From: an uncultured Verrucomicrobiota bacterium
Lineage (GTDB): Bacteria; Verrucomicrobiota; Verrucomicrobiia; Limisphaerales; UBA9464
Direction: 5' to 3'
Length of the DNA stretch: 64,000 nt
NCBI GenBank assembly: GCA_903916195.1
Contig: CAIWVP010000020.1
Coordinates: 1-64,000, forward strand
Positions 26,078-36,000 of this stretch are shown here, piece by piece (position 1 is the stretch's first letter; every line of letters begins with the position of its first letter). Both the position numbers and the translations under genes were made by a program. The notes below the pieces were generated by a model. The model did not search any database. It was not told the origin of the DNA and saw only the letters and a list, made by a program, of their open reading frames with translations.

Positions 26078-26105
26078 CCTTGGCCCGGTCTCTTCGTACG
26101 AACCG

Positions 26106-27251
26106 ATGTTCTCCTGCCGATTTCTTCTCCGCACGATCGCGGTGGTGTCCTTCGCGGCCCGGGCACTGTTCGCCGGGCCTTTCGAACGGTCCGTCCCGAT
26201 GGCGGAGCCGGGCCCGTTTCTCCTCTGGGACACGTCGCTGACCCTCCGGTCCGGCGGCGGCCACGCGGACAACCCGAGTTACGCGCCGAGCTTCCGCGAG
26301 CCGTCCGGCTTCATGGCGCTCGGGGCCGATCTGCTGATCCTTCGGCTGCCGTCGGACGGCAACTCGGGCTATCTTTTCTTCACCGGCGACGATCGGCGGT
26401 TCTTCAGCGCCCCGAGCGTGCGAAAGGAGCAGACCTTCGCGACCCAGGGGCTGCTCAAGCACGAGTGGACGGATTGGACCGGAACCCTTGCTGCACAGCA
26501 TCTGTTCGCCGACCAGGTCTTCGACCTTTCCGAGGAAGGCAGCGGCACCAACGCCCCGGTGCAAGGCCACGTCCAGGCCAGCGGCCACACCCTCGGCATC
26601 CGTCCCGCTCTGCGTCGTTCCCTCGGCGACGGCGGGTGGGCCGAGGGCGAGGTCGGGTTCGCGCGGCAGTATTTCAGCGAACCGCTCGACAGCTCCGGCG
26701 AACGTTCGATGAAGCTCACCCTCGGACGCCTCTACGCGCCGAAGTGCTCCCTGGAGCTGGCGCTCGCCGGATCCCTGCGGCTCTACGACGACTCGGCATT
26801 GCTCGCCGCGGACGGCTCTTATCTTACCGGCACCCGTGAGGAACTGGCGACCCGCGCCATCGAAGGGATCTGGCGGCACGCGTGGGGCGCGAAGGGCCGG
26901 TGGCGGACCGTTCTCCGAGGCTCGGCGACGCGCGTGGAGGACAACGGCCAAGGATATTTCGACCACGACACGCTGTCGGCTTCGGCGCAGGTCCAGTTCG
27001 AGTCCGGTCGCTGGACCGCCAAGCTCACCGGGAAGTTCGTCCGCTTCACCTATGCGGTGCAACAGGTGCCGGCGCCGGGATCCGGGGCGCGGGCCCGCGA
27101 CGAGGTCACGGGCGAGGCGAGGCTAGAATACCGGCTGCGCCCGCAGCTCAAGTGCGTCGCCATCGTGTCGGAGGAACGTTCGCTCGGGAACTCCGCGTTC
27201 GACACCTACTCGGCGCGGACCGTCTCGGCGGGATTGGAATGGGACCTATGA
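26106..27251 (+). CDS. Exported outer-membrane beta-barrel-like protein upstream of the kinase
   Basis: A 381-residue protein with a signal peptide (about residues 1-23). The mature sequence alternates polar and aromatic residues throughout, with repeated strands such as WRTVLRGSATRVE and FTYAVQQV, and ends SAGLEWDL. A barrel is the best structural guess; no named family was recognised. Its stop codon TGA overlaps the ATG of the histidine kinase (ATGA at 27248-27251), so the two are translationally coupled. Coupling to a kinase suggests an envelope-sensing role, which is inference. Confidence 0.65.
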   Translation: MFSCRFLLRTIAVVSFAARALFAGPFERSVPMAEPGPFLLWDTSLTLRSGGGHADNPSYAPSFREPSGFMALGADLLILRLPSDGNSGYLFFTGDDRRFFSAPSVRKEQTFATQGLLKHEWTDWTGTLAAQHLFADQVFDLSEEGSGTNAPVQGHVQASGHTLGIRPALRRSLGDGGWAEGEVGFARQYFSEPLDSSGERSMKLTLGRLYAPKCSLELALAGSLRLYDDSALLAADGSYLTGTREELATRAIEGIWRHAWGAKGRWRTVLRGSATRVEDNGQGYFDHDTLSASAQVQFESGRWTAKLTGKFVRFTYAVQQVPAPGSGARARDEVTGEARLEYRLRPQLKCVAIVSEERSLGNSAFDTYSARTVSAGLEWDL

Positions 27252-28651
27252 CCCCGCGCGGTCATCTTCTCAGCGGCAGCGGCCCCGGGACGCTCCGGAC
27301 CATCCCGTGGGCTTCGCTTTCCGGGATCGTCTTCGCGCTCGTCTTTTTGGCCGGCGCGATCCTCCACACCCAGGTCCAGCTGCGGACCGAGCTGCGGACC
27401 CAGCTGGCCCGGCGCGACGGCGTGCTCCTGTCGGCGTTGCTCCGGCAACAGCTCGCGGCTCATGGCGAGGGCGTCCCGGCGGATCCATTGCTCGCGGTGC
27501 TCGAGACGATCCGCTTGCCGCAGCTTCCGGGCGTGCTCTCGGTCGGGCTCTACGACCTGGAAAGCCGTTTCACAGCCGCGGTCCCGGCCACCGCCGCGGA
27601 GACGCCGCTCGATCCGGAACTCGCCGCGGCGGCGCTACGGTCGAAGGTCGGCAGCCGGTTCCGACCGGACGCCGTGCTCGCGGGCGAATCGGTGCTGACC
27701 GATCCCGAGGCGGCTCCCTCGGTGCCGGTGCCGGTCTTGGAAGTGGTCGTGCCGGTGCCGGATCCGGAGACCGGTGCGACCGCGGGTTTCGCGCGGTTCC
27801 TGCTCCGGGGCGAAGGCCTCGCGGCCGAGTACGCCGAGCTGGATGCCAATCTGCGCCAGCAGGCCCTGACCGCCTTCGCTCTCGCCGGCGGCGCGATGAC
27901 GCTCGTGCTGGGATGGGCCTTCCACCGGTTGGGCCAGTCCAACCGGCGTCTCCTCCGGGCCAATCACGAGCTCGCGCTCGCTGCCAAGACCTCCGCGGTC
28001 GGCGCGGTCGCGTCGCACCTGATCCACGGCCTGAGGAACCCGCTCGCGGGCTTGCAGCAGTTCGTGCTCGGCCGCGGCGACGGCGCGAGCGGAGGCGATT
28101 GGACCGATGCCGCTGCCACGGCGCGCCGCATGAAGGCGATGATCGACGACGTGGTCCGCGTGCTCCGCGAGGATTCCGGCGACGCCAGCTACGAGATCAG
28201 CACCGATGAACTGCTCCATCTGATCGGACGCAAGGTCGGGCCGCGCGCGGAGGAACGGCAGGTCCTGCTCAAGACCTCCGCCCAAGGTGGCGCCATGCTC
28301 GCCAACCGTGATGCGAACCTCGTCCTGCTCATCCTGGAGAACCTCGCGGTCAACGCGGTCCAGGCAACGCCGTCCGGCCGCGAGGTCTCGGTGACGATGC
28401 GATCGGTGCAAGGGCGGTTGTCCTTCGCCGTGACCGACCAAGGCCCGGGATTGCCGGCGGCCGTGCAGGCGGCCCTTTTCACGCCGGTGACCTCGACCAA
28501 GGCCGGCGGCACCGGGATCGGCCTCGCCCTGAGCGGACAACTGGCGCGCCATCTCGGCGCCGAGCTCGGCTTGGTCCGCACCGGCGCCGAGGGCACGGAG
28601 TTCTGCCTGCGCCTGCCGTCGGCGGAGGGGGCCGCGGTTCCTACGGGATGA
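27248..28651 (+). CDS. Membrane sensor histidine kinase, partner of the NtrC-type regulator
   Basis: A 467-residue kinase. Two membrane helices (about 23-42 and 207-228) enclose a periplasmic sensor region of roughly 160 residues. The dimerisation/phosphorylation segment has His260 in SHLIHGLRNPLAGLQ. The ATP-binding domain has the N box (ENLAVNAVQATP), G1 (DQGPGLP) and G2 (GGTGIGLAL). This arrangement is NtrB-like, fitting the sigma-54 regulator encoded 1.9 kb upstream on the same strand. It overlaps the barrel gene by ATGA. The sensed signal is unknown. Confidence 0.85.
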   Translation: MTPRGHLLSGSGPGTLRTIPWASLSGIVFALVFLAGAILHTQVQLRTELRTQLARRDGVLLSALLRQQLAAHGEGVPADPLLAVLETIRLPQLPGVLSVGLYDLESRFTAAVPATAAETPLDPELAAAALRSKVGSRFRPDAVLAGESVLTDPEAAPSVPVPVLEVVVPVPDPETGATAGFARFLLRGEGLAAEYAELDANLRQQALTAFALAGGAMTLVLGWAFHRLGQSNRRLLRANHELALAAKTSAVGAVASHLIHGLRNPLAGLQQFVLGRGDGASGGDWTDAAATARRMKAMIDDVVRVLREDSGDASYEISTDELLHLIGRKVGPRAEERQVLLKTSAQGGAMLANRDANLVLLILENLAVNAVQATPSGREVSVTMRSVQGRLSFAVTDQGPGLPAAVQAALFTPVTSTKAGGTGIGLALSGQLARHLGAELGLVRTGAEGTEFCLRLPSAEGAAVPTG

Positions 28652-28713
28652 CTTGGCGGTCCCGGACATCCCGTTGCCCGGCGCGTCGACCCTCGCTACG
28701 GTAGGATCATCGC

Positions 28714-30873
28714 ATGAACCGCCTGCCCGCCGCGCTCGTCGCGCTCCTGTTCTCGCTCGCCGCCGCGGCCGCTCCGCTCCGCTGGCATTGGTCGAACCCG
28801 TCGCCCCACGGCAACAACATCGCCGGCATCGCGTTCCACGCCGACCGTGGCTACGTCCAGGTCACCGACCACGGGCAGTGCTACACCAGCCCGGACCTGG
28901 CGACCTGGACACCGAACGACACCGGCACATCGAAGGCGCTGCGCTGCGTGCGTTACTTCGGCACACGGATGGTGGCCGTCGGCGAGTCGGGCCTCGTCCT
29001 GTGGTCCGACCAACCGGAGACCTTCAACCTTCTGGACCTCGGCACGGCGGATTGGTTGGAGAGTGTCGCGGCCTCGCCCACGAAGCTCGTCGCGGTCGGC
29101 GACAACGCGGCGATCTACACGAGCGACACCGGCACCAACTGGACACGCCAAGCCGTCGGCTTCTCCGATTGGCTGCGGGGCGTGGCCTACGGCGGCGGGA
29201 ACTTCGTCGCGGTCGGCGAGAACGGCCGCATCGCTGTCAGCGCCGACGGGGTGAAGTGGAACACCCGCTCCAGCGGTTCGACGGCGCACCTGAGCAGCGT
29301 CGCCTTCACCGGCACCGTCTTCATGGCGGTCGGCGATGCCGGTACGGTGCTCCTCAGCAACGCCGGAGGGACCGCGTGGACCAAGCAGTCGGGCACCGGG
29401 GCCACCGGCGACCTGGGCATGGTCGCCATCGAAGCGGCCGGAAGCCGCCTCGTCGGCGGCGAGAACGAGTTGCGCTTGGACACGTCGTTCGGCTTCAGCT
29501 CGACCTGGACGGACCAGGTCGCCGTCTCGAAGGCCTCCCCCGCGCCGAAGGCCACCTACCTCGCGGCGTTGTGGGACGGCACGAACTTCGTGGCCGGCGG
29601 CCGCGGCGGCCTGACGGTCACAGGCAAGCGTCCGACGGCCGGCGCGGAATTCGGCTGGAGCACCTTCCCGAGCCCGACGCGGAGCTGGCTGTTCGACATC
29701 ACCACCGCGGTGGGCACCGGGACGAACCTCTCGGCGACCTGGGCGGGCGGTGCCGTCCGCTACGCGACGAACCGGACGACCAACACCTTCTACGTCGCCG
29801 TCGGCGACCAGGCCACCATCGTCACCAGCGACAACGGCGCGGCTTGGAGCACTGCGTTGACCCCGGCGTCCTCGACCGGTGCCATCTATCTCGGCGTGGC
29901 CGGCGATACGCGCGGTCTGGTGGCGGTGGGCAACAAAGGCACGCTGTCGTTCAGTCCCGTGGACCACGTCGCGACCCTCGTCACGAACTTCTTCACCAAC
30001 GGGGCCGTGGTCGCCACCGTCGTCTTCACCAACCAGGTGAACGCCCTCGGCCTCGGTTGGTATGCAGGACGGTCGCCGACCGCCGTCGACCTCCAAGCGG
30101 TCTGCGCCGGCTCCGGGACCTACGTGGTGGGCGGCGACCAAGGGTTCCTCGCCACCAGTCCGGACGGCACGAACTGGACCGCCCGGGCCAGCGGCACGAC
30201 CCGGTTTCTCTCCGGGCTCGAAGCGTGGCCGGGCGGGTTCGTCGCGGTGGGCGACCAGGGCACCGTCCTCACATCGCCCGACGCGGTGACCTGGTCCAAC
30301 CGGTCGCTCGCGACCACGAATTGGATCTACCGCGTGCGCTGGCTCGGCGGGCAGCTGGTCGCCGCAGGACAGAACGGCACGATCTACACCAGCCCCGACG
30401 CCGCGGTCTGGACCGCCCGCAACTCCGGCACGACGACCTGGATCAATGACCTCGAGTCCGTCGACGGGACCTACTTCGCGGTCGGGAACCAAGGCCTCTT
30501 GATCACGAGCCCGGACGGGGTCCGCTGGACCGCCGACACCTCGGTGATCTCGGGCAAATCGATCTACGGTGCCGCCACGCTCGACGGCAGGCTCGTCGTG
30601 GTGGGCATCGAAGGACTGATCCTCCGCACCCAGGTCGGTGCGTTCCCGGAGCCGGTCAGGATCGTCGATTGGCCGAAGCAGCCGACCGACCCGTTCTTCC
30701 TGTTCACCGGCAGCCCTGACCAGCGGTTCCGTCTCGACCGCGGCACCGACCTGAAGACCTGGGAGAACGGGGCCGCTCGCGAGATCACCGACCCGGCGGG
30801 CACGTTCCTGCTGCTGGACGACGGCACCAACAGCCCTCTCCATCAGTTCTTCCGTTCGGTGGACTTGCCTTGA
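28714..30873 (+). CDS. Exported beta-propeller (BNR/YCF48-like) protein with PVC C-terminal domain
   Basis: A 719-residue protein with a signal peptide (residues 1-20). About ten to twelve repeats of the type VAVGxxGxxxxSxDGxxW run from 30 to 640 (for example FVAVGENGRIAVSADGVKW and LVAVGDNAAIYTSDTGTNW), a photosynthesis-factor/BNR-like propeller pattern. The last 75 residues form a separate unit, RFRLDRGTDLKTWENG then HQFFRSVDL. Its G-x-x-Y-x-L-E-x-x-x-D-L-x-x-W pattern is also repeated in the giant protease of this window. It is probably a surface or secreted binding protein; no enzyme site was seen. Confidence 0.75.
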   Translation: MNRLPAALVALLFSLAAAAAPLRWHWSNPSPHGNNIAGIAFHADRGYVQVTDHGQCYTSPDLATWTPNDTGTSKALRCVRYFGTRMVAVGESGLVLWSDQPETFNLLDLGTADWLESVAASPTKLVAVGDNAAIYTSDTGTNWTRQAVGFSDWLRGVAYGGGNFVAVGENGRIAVSADGVKWNTRSSGSTAHLSSVAFTGTVFMAVGDAGTVLLSNAGGTAWTKQSGTGATGDLGMVAIEAAGSRLVGGENELRLDTSFGFSSTWTDQVAVSKASPAPKATYLAALWDGTNFVAGGRGGLTVTGKRPTAGAEFGWSTFPSPTRSWLFDITTAVGTGTNLSATWAGGAVRYATNRTTNTFYVAVGDQATIVTSDNGAAWSTALTPASSTGAIYLGVAGDTRGLVAVGNKGTLSFSPVDHVATLVTNFFTNGAVVATVVFTNQVNALGLGWYAGRSPTAVDLQAVCAGSGTYVVGGDQGFLATSPDGTNWTARASGTTRFLSGLEAWPGGFVAVGDQGTVLTSPDAVTWSNRSLATTNWIYRVRWLGGQLVAAGQNGTIYTSPDAAVWTARNSGTTTWINDLESVDGTYFAVGNQGLLITSPDGVRWTADTSVISGKSIYGAATLDGRLVVVGIEGLILRTQVGAFPEPVRIVDWPKQPTDPFFLFTGSPDQRFRLDRGTDLKTWENGAAREITDPAGTFLLLDDGTNSPLHQFFRSVDLP

Positions 30874-30992
30874 AGCGAGGTGAGCGGCCCGAGATGCGGA
30901 TACCGTGCCGGTCGCCCCCCGCACCCCGTTCTCTGCTCTCATTCCGCCAAATTCCCTCGCCTGCCACGGAGCACCTTCGTGATGCTCATGAC

Positions 30993-31799
30993 ATGTCCGG
31001 ACCGCTCGAAGGCAAGTGCATCGTCATCATCGGTGGCACCACCGGATTAGGGCTCTCCGCGGCCCGCGCCGTGGTCGCCGCCGGCGGCCGGGTGGTCGCG
31101 GTCGGACGCGATCCGGACAACGTGGCCGCGGCGGCGGCGGCGCTCGGGTCCTCGGCCCGCGTGGTCGTCGGCGACGCCACCGACCCGGCCACCGCACCGG
31201 CGGCGATCGCGACGGCGGCGAGCGGGTTCGGCGGCTTCCACGGGCTCTACCACGTCGCCGGCGGGAGTGGACGTCGCCGCGGCGACGGACCGTTGCACGA
31301 GCTCACCGACGATGGCTGGGACTTCACCTTGGACCTGAACCTGAAGTCCGTCTTCCACTCCGCCCGCGCCGCGGTGCGGCAGTTCCTCGCCCAAGGCAGC
31401 GGAGGCAGCATCGTCCACTGCGGGTCCGTGCTGGGTTCGTCGCCGTCGCCGAAGTTCTTCGCGACCCACGCCTACGCGACCGCGAAGGCAGGCGTGGTCG
31501 GCTTGAGCCGCGCGGCGGCGGCCCGTTACGCCGCCGATGGGATCCGGGTGAACGTGCTCGCCCCCGGGTTGGTCGCGACGCCGATGTCGAAGCGCGCCCA
31601 GGACGACGAGGCGATCCTCGGATTCATCCGCACCAAGCAACCTCTCGATGGGGGACGCATCGGCGTGCCCGAGGACCTCGACGCCGCGGTCGTGTGGCTG
31701 CTCTCGGACGCCTCGCGGTTCGTCACCGGACAGGTCATCGCCATCGACGGCGGCTGGGAAGTGAGCGAAGGCCGATGGACAGAGGCAAACGACGAGTGA
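30993..31799 (+). CDS. Short-chain dehydrogenase/reductase (SDR)
   Basis: A 268-residue Rossmann-fold oxidoreductase. The NAD(P)-binding motif is GGTTGLG (14-20). Catalytic residues are Ser145 (CGSVLGSS), Tyr161 and Lys165 (YATAK). The C-terminus has the classical SDR ending DASRFVTGQVIAIDGGW. The Gly-rich motif begins with Gly instead of Thr, a minor variation. The start at 30993 leaves two residues before the first strand, as is usual. It is followed after 41 bases by a ROK-family gene, suggesting sugar or polyol metabolism, but the substrate cannot be read from sequence. Confidence 0.9.
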   Translation: MSGPLEGKCIVIIGGTTGLGLSAARAVVAAGGRVVAVGRDPDNVAAAAAALGSSARVVVGDATDPATAPAAIATAASGFGGFHGLYHVAGGSGRRRGDGPLHELTDDGWDFTLDLNLKSVFHSARAAVRQFLAQGSGGSIVHCGSVLGSSPSPKFFATHAYATAKAGVVGLSRAAAARYAADGIRVNVLAPGLVATPMSKRAQDDEAILGFIRTKQPLDGGRIGVPEDLDAAVVWLLSDASRFVTGQVIAIDGGWEVSEGRWTEANDE

Positions 31800-31840
31800 C
31801 GAAGGCCGCGCGAAGCAAACTGACGGCGGATGCCTTTCCC

Positions 31841-32779
31841 ATGGACCCACGAACGAAATCGACGCCCGGCGCCCGGTCCGCTGCTTACACGCTCGGGCTC
31901 GACCTTGGCGGCACCAGCGTCAAGAGCGTCGCGGTCACCTCGGCGGGCGAGACGCTCGGGCGGTTCCATGAACCGTTCGACCTGGGTCAGCCGATGGCCT
32001 TCGCCCGGTGCGTCGCATCGGTGGTCGCCCAGGCTTCGGACGCCTTGGGTGCTCCGGCGCGGATCGGGTTGTCCGCTCCGGGGATCGCCTCCAAGGACGG
32101 CCGATCGATCGCGGTGATGCCGGGGCGGTTCGATGGGTTGGAGGGGCTCGTCTGGGCCGAATTCCTGTCGCGTCCGGACGGCGTGCCGGTCCTCAACGAT
32201 GCCCATGCGGCGTTGCTGGGCGAGGTCTGGCTCGGCGCCGCGCGCGGATGTCGCGACGTGCTCCTGCTCACGCTCGGCACCGGCGTGGGTGGCGCCGCGA
32301 TGTCGGACGGACGTCTCCTCCGCGGTCACGTCGGCAAAGCCGGCCACCTCGGCCACGTCTCGTTGGATCCCGAGGGCGCGCCCGACATCTGCGGGACGCC
32401 CGGTTCGCTGGAGGATGCCATCGGCAACCACAACATCGCGGTGCGCACGGGCGGACGCTTCAGCACCACCCACGATCTCATCCGTGCGTGTGCCGACGGC
32501 GATGCAGCCGCCCGTGAAGTCTGGCAGCGCTCGCTCCGCGCCCTGGCGGCGGCGCTGGTCTCGTTCGGCAACGTGCTCGACCCGGAGGTCGTGGTCCTCG
32601 GCGGCGGGATCGCCCGCGCGGACGAGGCGCTGTTCACTCCGTTGCAAGACCTGCTGGCAACCCGTGAATGGCGACCGGGAGGGCAGGGGATGCGCCTGGT
32701 CGCGGCCCTGCTCGGCGAGCATGCCGGCGCCTACGGAGCCGCTTGGAACGCCGCTCTCTCGCCGACCGATACGAGGTGA
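31841..32779 (+). CDS. ROK-family sugar kinase-like protein without the usual zinc cysteines
   Basis: A 312-residue protein with the ROK ATPase core: GLDLGGTSVKS near residue 19, VPVLNDAHAALLGE with the catalytic-base Asp, TLGTGVGGAAMSDG and VVLGGGIA. Relatives phosphorylate glucose, fructose or N-acetyl sugars, or act as repressors; no DNA-binding domain is present. The normal zinc motif C-x-C-G-x-x-G-C-x-E reads D-I-C-G-T-P-G-S-L-E, so only one of three cysteines remains, although the preceding zinc-site His (GHLGH) is kept. It follows the SDR gene by 41 bases; a start at 31775 overlapping the SDR is also possible. Confidence 0.8.
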   Translation: MDPRTKSTPGARSAAYTLGLDLGGTSVKSVAVTSAGETLGRFHEPFDLGQPMAFARCVASVVAQASDALGAPARIGLSAPGIASKDGRSIAVMPGRFDGLEGLVWAEFLSRPDGVPVLNDAHAALLGEVWLGAARGCRDVLLLTLGTGVGGAAMSDGRLLRGHVGKAGHLGHVSLDPEGAPDICGTPGSLEDAIGNHNIAVRTGGRFSTTHDLIRACADGDAAAREVWQRSLRALAAALVSFGNVLDPEVVVLGGGIARADEALFTPLQDLLATREWRPGGQGMRLVAALLGEHAGAYGAAWNAALSPTDTR

Positions 32780-33001
32780 ACCGGCCCGGTGTCGGTCCTC
32801 GCAGGACGGTCCCGGTCGGGCGCATCGCCGGGATCCGGGCCGCCGCCGCCTTCGGTCCACGTTCGCGACGCCGCGCCTCGGTCGCAAAGCGCCCTCGGCG
32901 AGATATCCCACGATACCTGTAGAGAGCCGAGGGCCTGAGGGCCTCACCGACGCCACGACCGGCTTGCGTCTGGATCTTCGCGCAATATCGTCACCGACTT
33001 T

Positions 33002-36000
33002 ATGCCGCTGTCCGCTCCGCTCTCGCTCCGTCGCGCCGTGCTTGGCGCGCTTGCCATCGCAGCCATCGTGCCCGCGCTCGCCCAGCACAAACTCGGGCCT
33101 CAGGGCAGTTTCGACGCCCCGAAGATCGCCGCCGCGTCAGACGAGGGGGAAAAGAACCTGAAGCGCTTCCAACTGCCTCCCGGATGGAAGGGCGAGCTTT
33201 GGGCCGCCGAGCCCCAGGTGGCGCATCCGGTGGCGTTCGACATCGCCGATGACGGGCGAGTGTTCGTCTCCGAGACCTTCCGGGCCTGGCGCGGCGTCCC
33301 GGACATCCGCGGCATCATGGATTGGCTCGACGAGGACCTCGCCAGCACCTCGGTGGAGGACCGGCTCGCGGAGATGAAGCGGCATCTCGGCGACGAGGGG
33401 ATGAAGGACTACTACAAAAACACCGAACGTGTCCGCTTGCTCACCGATCCGACCGGGACCGGCAAGGCGACCCGGTCGCAGGTGTTCGCCGAGAACTTCG
33501 CCACCCCGCTGGACGGCGTCGCCTCCGGCGTCCTCGCCCGCGGGAACGAGGTCTGGTTCGCGAACATCCCGAACATCTGGCGCCTCCGCGACGCGGACGG
33601 CGACGGTGCGGCCGATTTCCGGCAGAGCATCAGCTACGGCCACGGGATCCGCGTCGGCTTCCTCGGGCACGATCTCCACGGCCTCACCTGGGGACCGGAC
33701 GGCAAGCTCTACTTCAGCATCGGCGACCGCGCTTCGGTGCTGAAGACCGAGGGCCGTGTCGTGGGCACGCCGGACAGCGGCGCGGTGTTCCGTTGCAATC
33801 CGGACGGCTCCGAGATGCAGATGCTCTACAAGGGCCTGCGCAACCCGCAGCAGCTGGTGTTCGATGAATGGGGCGACCTCTTCACCGGCGACAACAACTC
33901 CGACGGCGGCGACCAGGCGCGCTGGACCTATCTGATCGAGGGCGGCGACAGCGGTTGGCGCATCGGCTGGCAGTTCTTGGAGCAGCCGAATCCCCGGGGC
34001 CCGTGGAACTCGGAGAAGATGTGGTATCCGCAGAACGAGACCCAGCCGGCGTTCATCACCCCGCCGATCAAGAACATCTCCGCGGGGCCTTCGGGCGTCA
34101 GCTATTACCCCGGCACCGGGCTCGGACCGGAATGGCAGGGGACCTACACGCTGTGCGATTTCCGGGGCAGCGGCGCCGGGTCGGGCGTGTGGAGCTTCAA
34201 GCACAAGCCGAAGGGAGCCAGCTTCGAGATCGTCGAGGACAAGAAGATGGTCTGGGCCATCGAGGCGACCGACGCCAAATGGGGTCCGGACGGCGCGTTC
34301 TGGATCACCGATTGGGTGGACGGCTGGGAAGGGGTCGGCAAAGGCCGCATCTATCGGTTCCATGACCCGGCGACCCTCGGCCGGCCCATCGTCAAAGCGA
34401 CGCAGGCGCTGCTCAAGACCGGGTTCGCCAAGCGCCCGGAGAAGGAGCTGCTGAAGCTGCTCGCGCATCCGAACCAGCGCGTGCGCCAAGGCGCGCAGTT
34501 CGAGCTCGCCGCGCGCGGCGACAAGAGCGTCCCGGCGCTGGTGAAGCTCACCAAGGCGGGCAACGAGGTCCATGCCCGCTTGCACGCGATCTGGGCGCTC
34601 GGCCAGGTCCAAAGCCATGCCCACAAAGCGCGCCGCGAGGCGTCGTCGGTGGAACTCGACGCCTTGGTGCCGTTGCTCTCGGACGCCGATGCGCATGTGC
34701 GCGGGAACGCGGCCCGCGTGCTCGGCGATGCCGGCTACGCCAAGGCCTATGACGTGCTCGTCAAGGGGACGACCGATAGCGATGCCCATGCCCGCGCGCT
34801 GGCGACCATCGCCCTCGGCAAACTCGGCAAACGCGAGGCGGTACCGGCGTTGTTCGCATCGCTCAAGGCGAACGCCGACCGCGATCCGCATCTCCGCCAC
34901 GCGGCGGTGACGGCGCTCGTCGCGGTGGACGACTTCGATGCGCTCCAGGCCGCGATCAAGGACCCGGATGCATCGGTCCGGATGGGCGTGCTGCTCGCGA
35001 TGCGCCGGCTCCAGCGCAACGAGATCGGCGCGTTCTTGGCCGATGCCGACGACAAGATCGTGGTGGAGGCCGCGCGTGCCATCAACGACGAGCCGATCTC
35101 CGGCGCGATGGACCTGTTGGCGGCCCGGATCGCAGGCCCTGTCATGGCGAGCAAGGCCCTGGCCCAGAACGTCCCGTTCTTGCGCCGCGCGGTGAACGCC
35201 AACTATCGCCACGGCACGCAGCAGACCGCGGCCCGGTTGGCCAAGGTCGCCACGGACGCCGTGTTCCCGGACGACGTGCGGGCCGAGGCGTTGGATGCGC
35301 TCGCGGAATGGCCGAAGAACGCCGGACGCGACCGCATCACCGGGCTCTGGCGTCCGACCGCGTTCGCCCGCGATGCGAAGGTCCCCGGCGCCGCCGCGAG
35401 TCCGGTGGTGGACGCGCTCCTCGCCGATGCGCCCGAGAAGGTCCGGACCGCCGCCGCGCACGCCGCGGGTGAGCTGAAGATCGCTTCCGCGTCGGGTCCC
35501 CTCGCCAAGCTGGTCAACCAGAAGCTCGGGAACGCCGCGTCACGCGTGGCGGCGTTGACGGCGCTTTCCCGGTTGCAGACGCCCGATTATCCGGTCGCCT
35601 TGGAGGCAGCCCAGAAGGATCCCGAGGAGGCGGTCCGCAAAGCTGCGCTCAAGCTGAGCGTGGATGCCCCGCCGGCGGTCGCCTCGGGTGCCGCGGCCGC
35701 GCCTTCGACGGGTTCCGGCCCGCTGGCGAAACTGATCGACGTCATCGCCCACGGTTCTCTGGCCGAGAAACAGAACGCCTATGCCGCGTTGGCGAAGCTT
35801 CCCGGCGTCCAGGCCGACGAGTTCATCAGCCAACGGGTGGCTGATCTCGTCGCCGGGAAGATCCCGGCGGTTCTTCAGCTCGATGTGCTGGACGCGGCTG
35901 CGGCCCGTCCGGCGCTCAAGGCGGCGGTCGCCGGCTGGGAGGCCGCGTTGCCCAAAGCCACGGAGTTCGACGTGAACCCGTGGAAGGTCTGTCTCACCGG

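Noticed and set aside
33137-35461. Minus-strand open frame opposite the second PVC haem protein
   Set aside because: No motifs and a biased composition; the plus strand encodes a complete exported haem protein.
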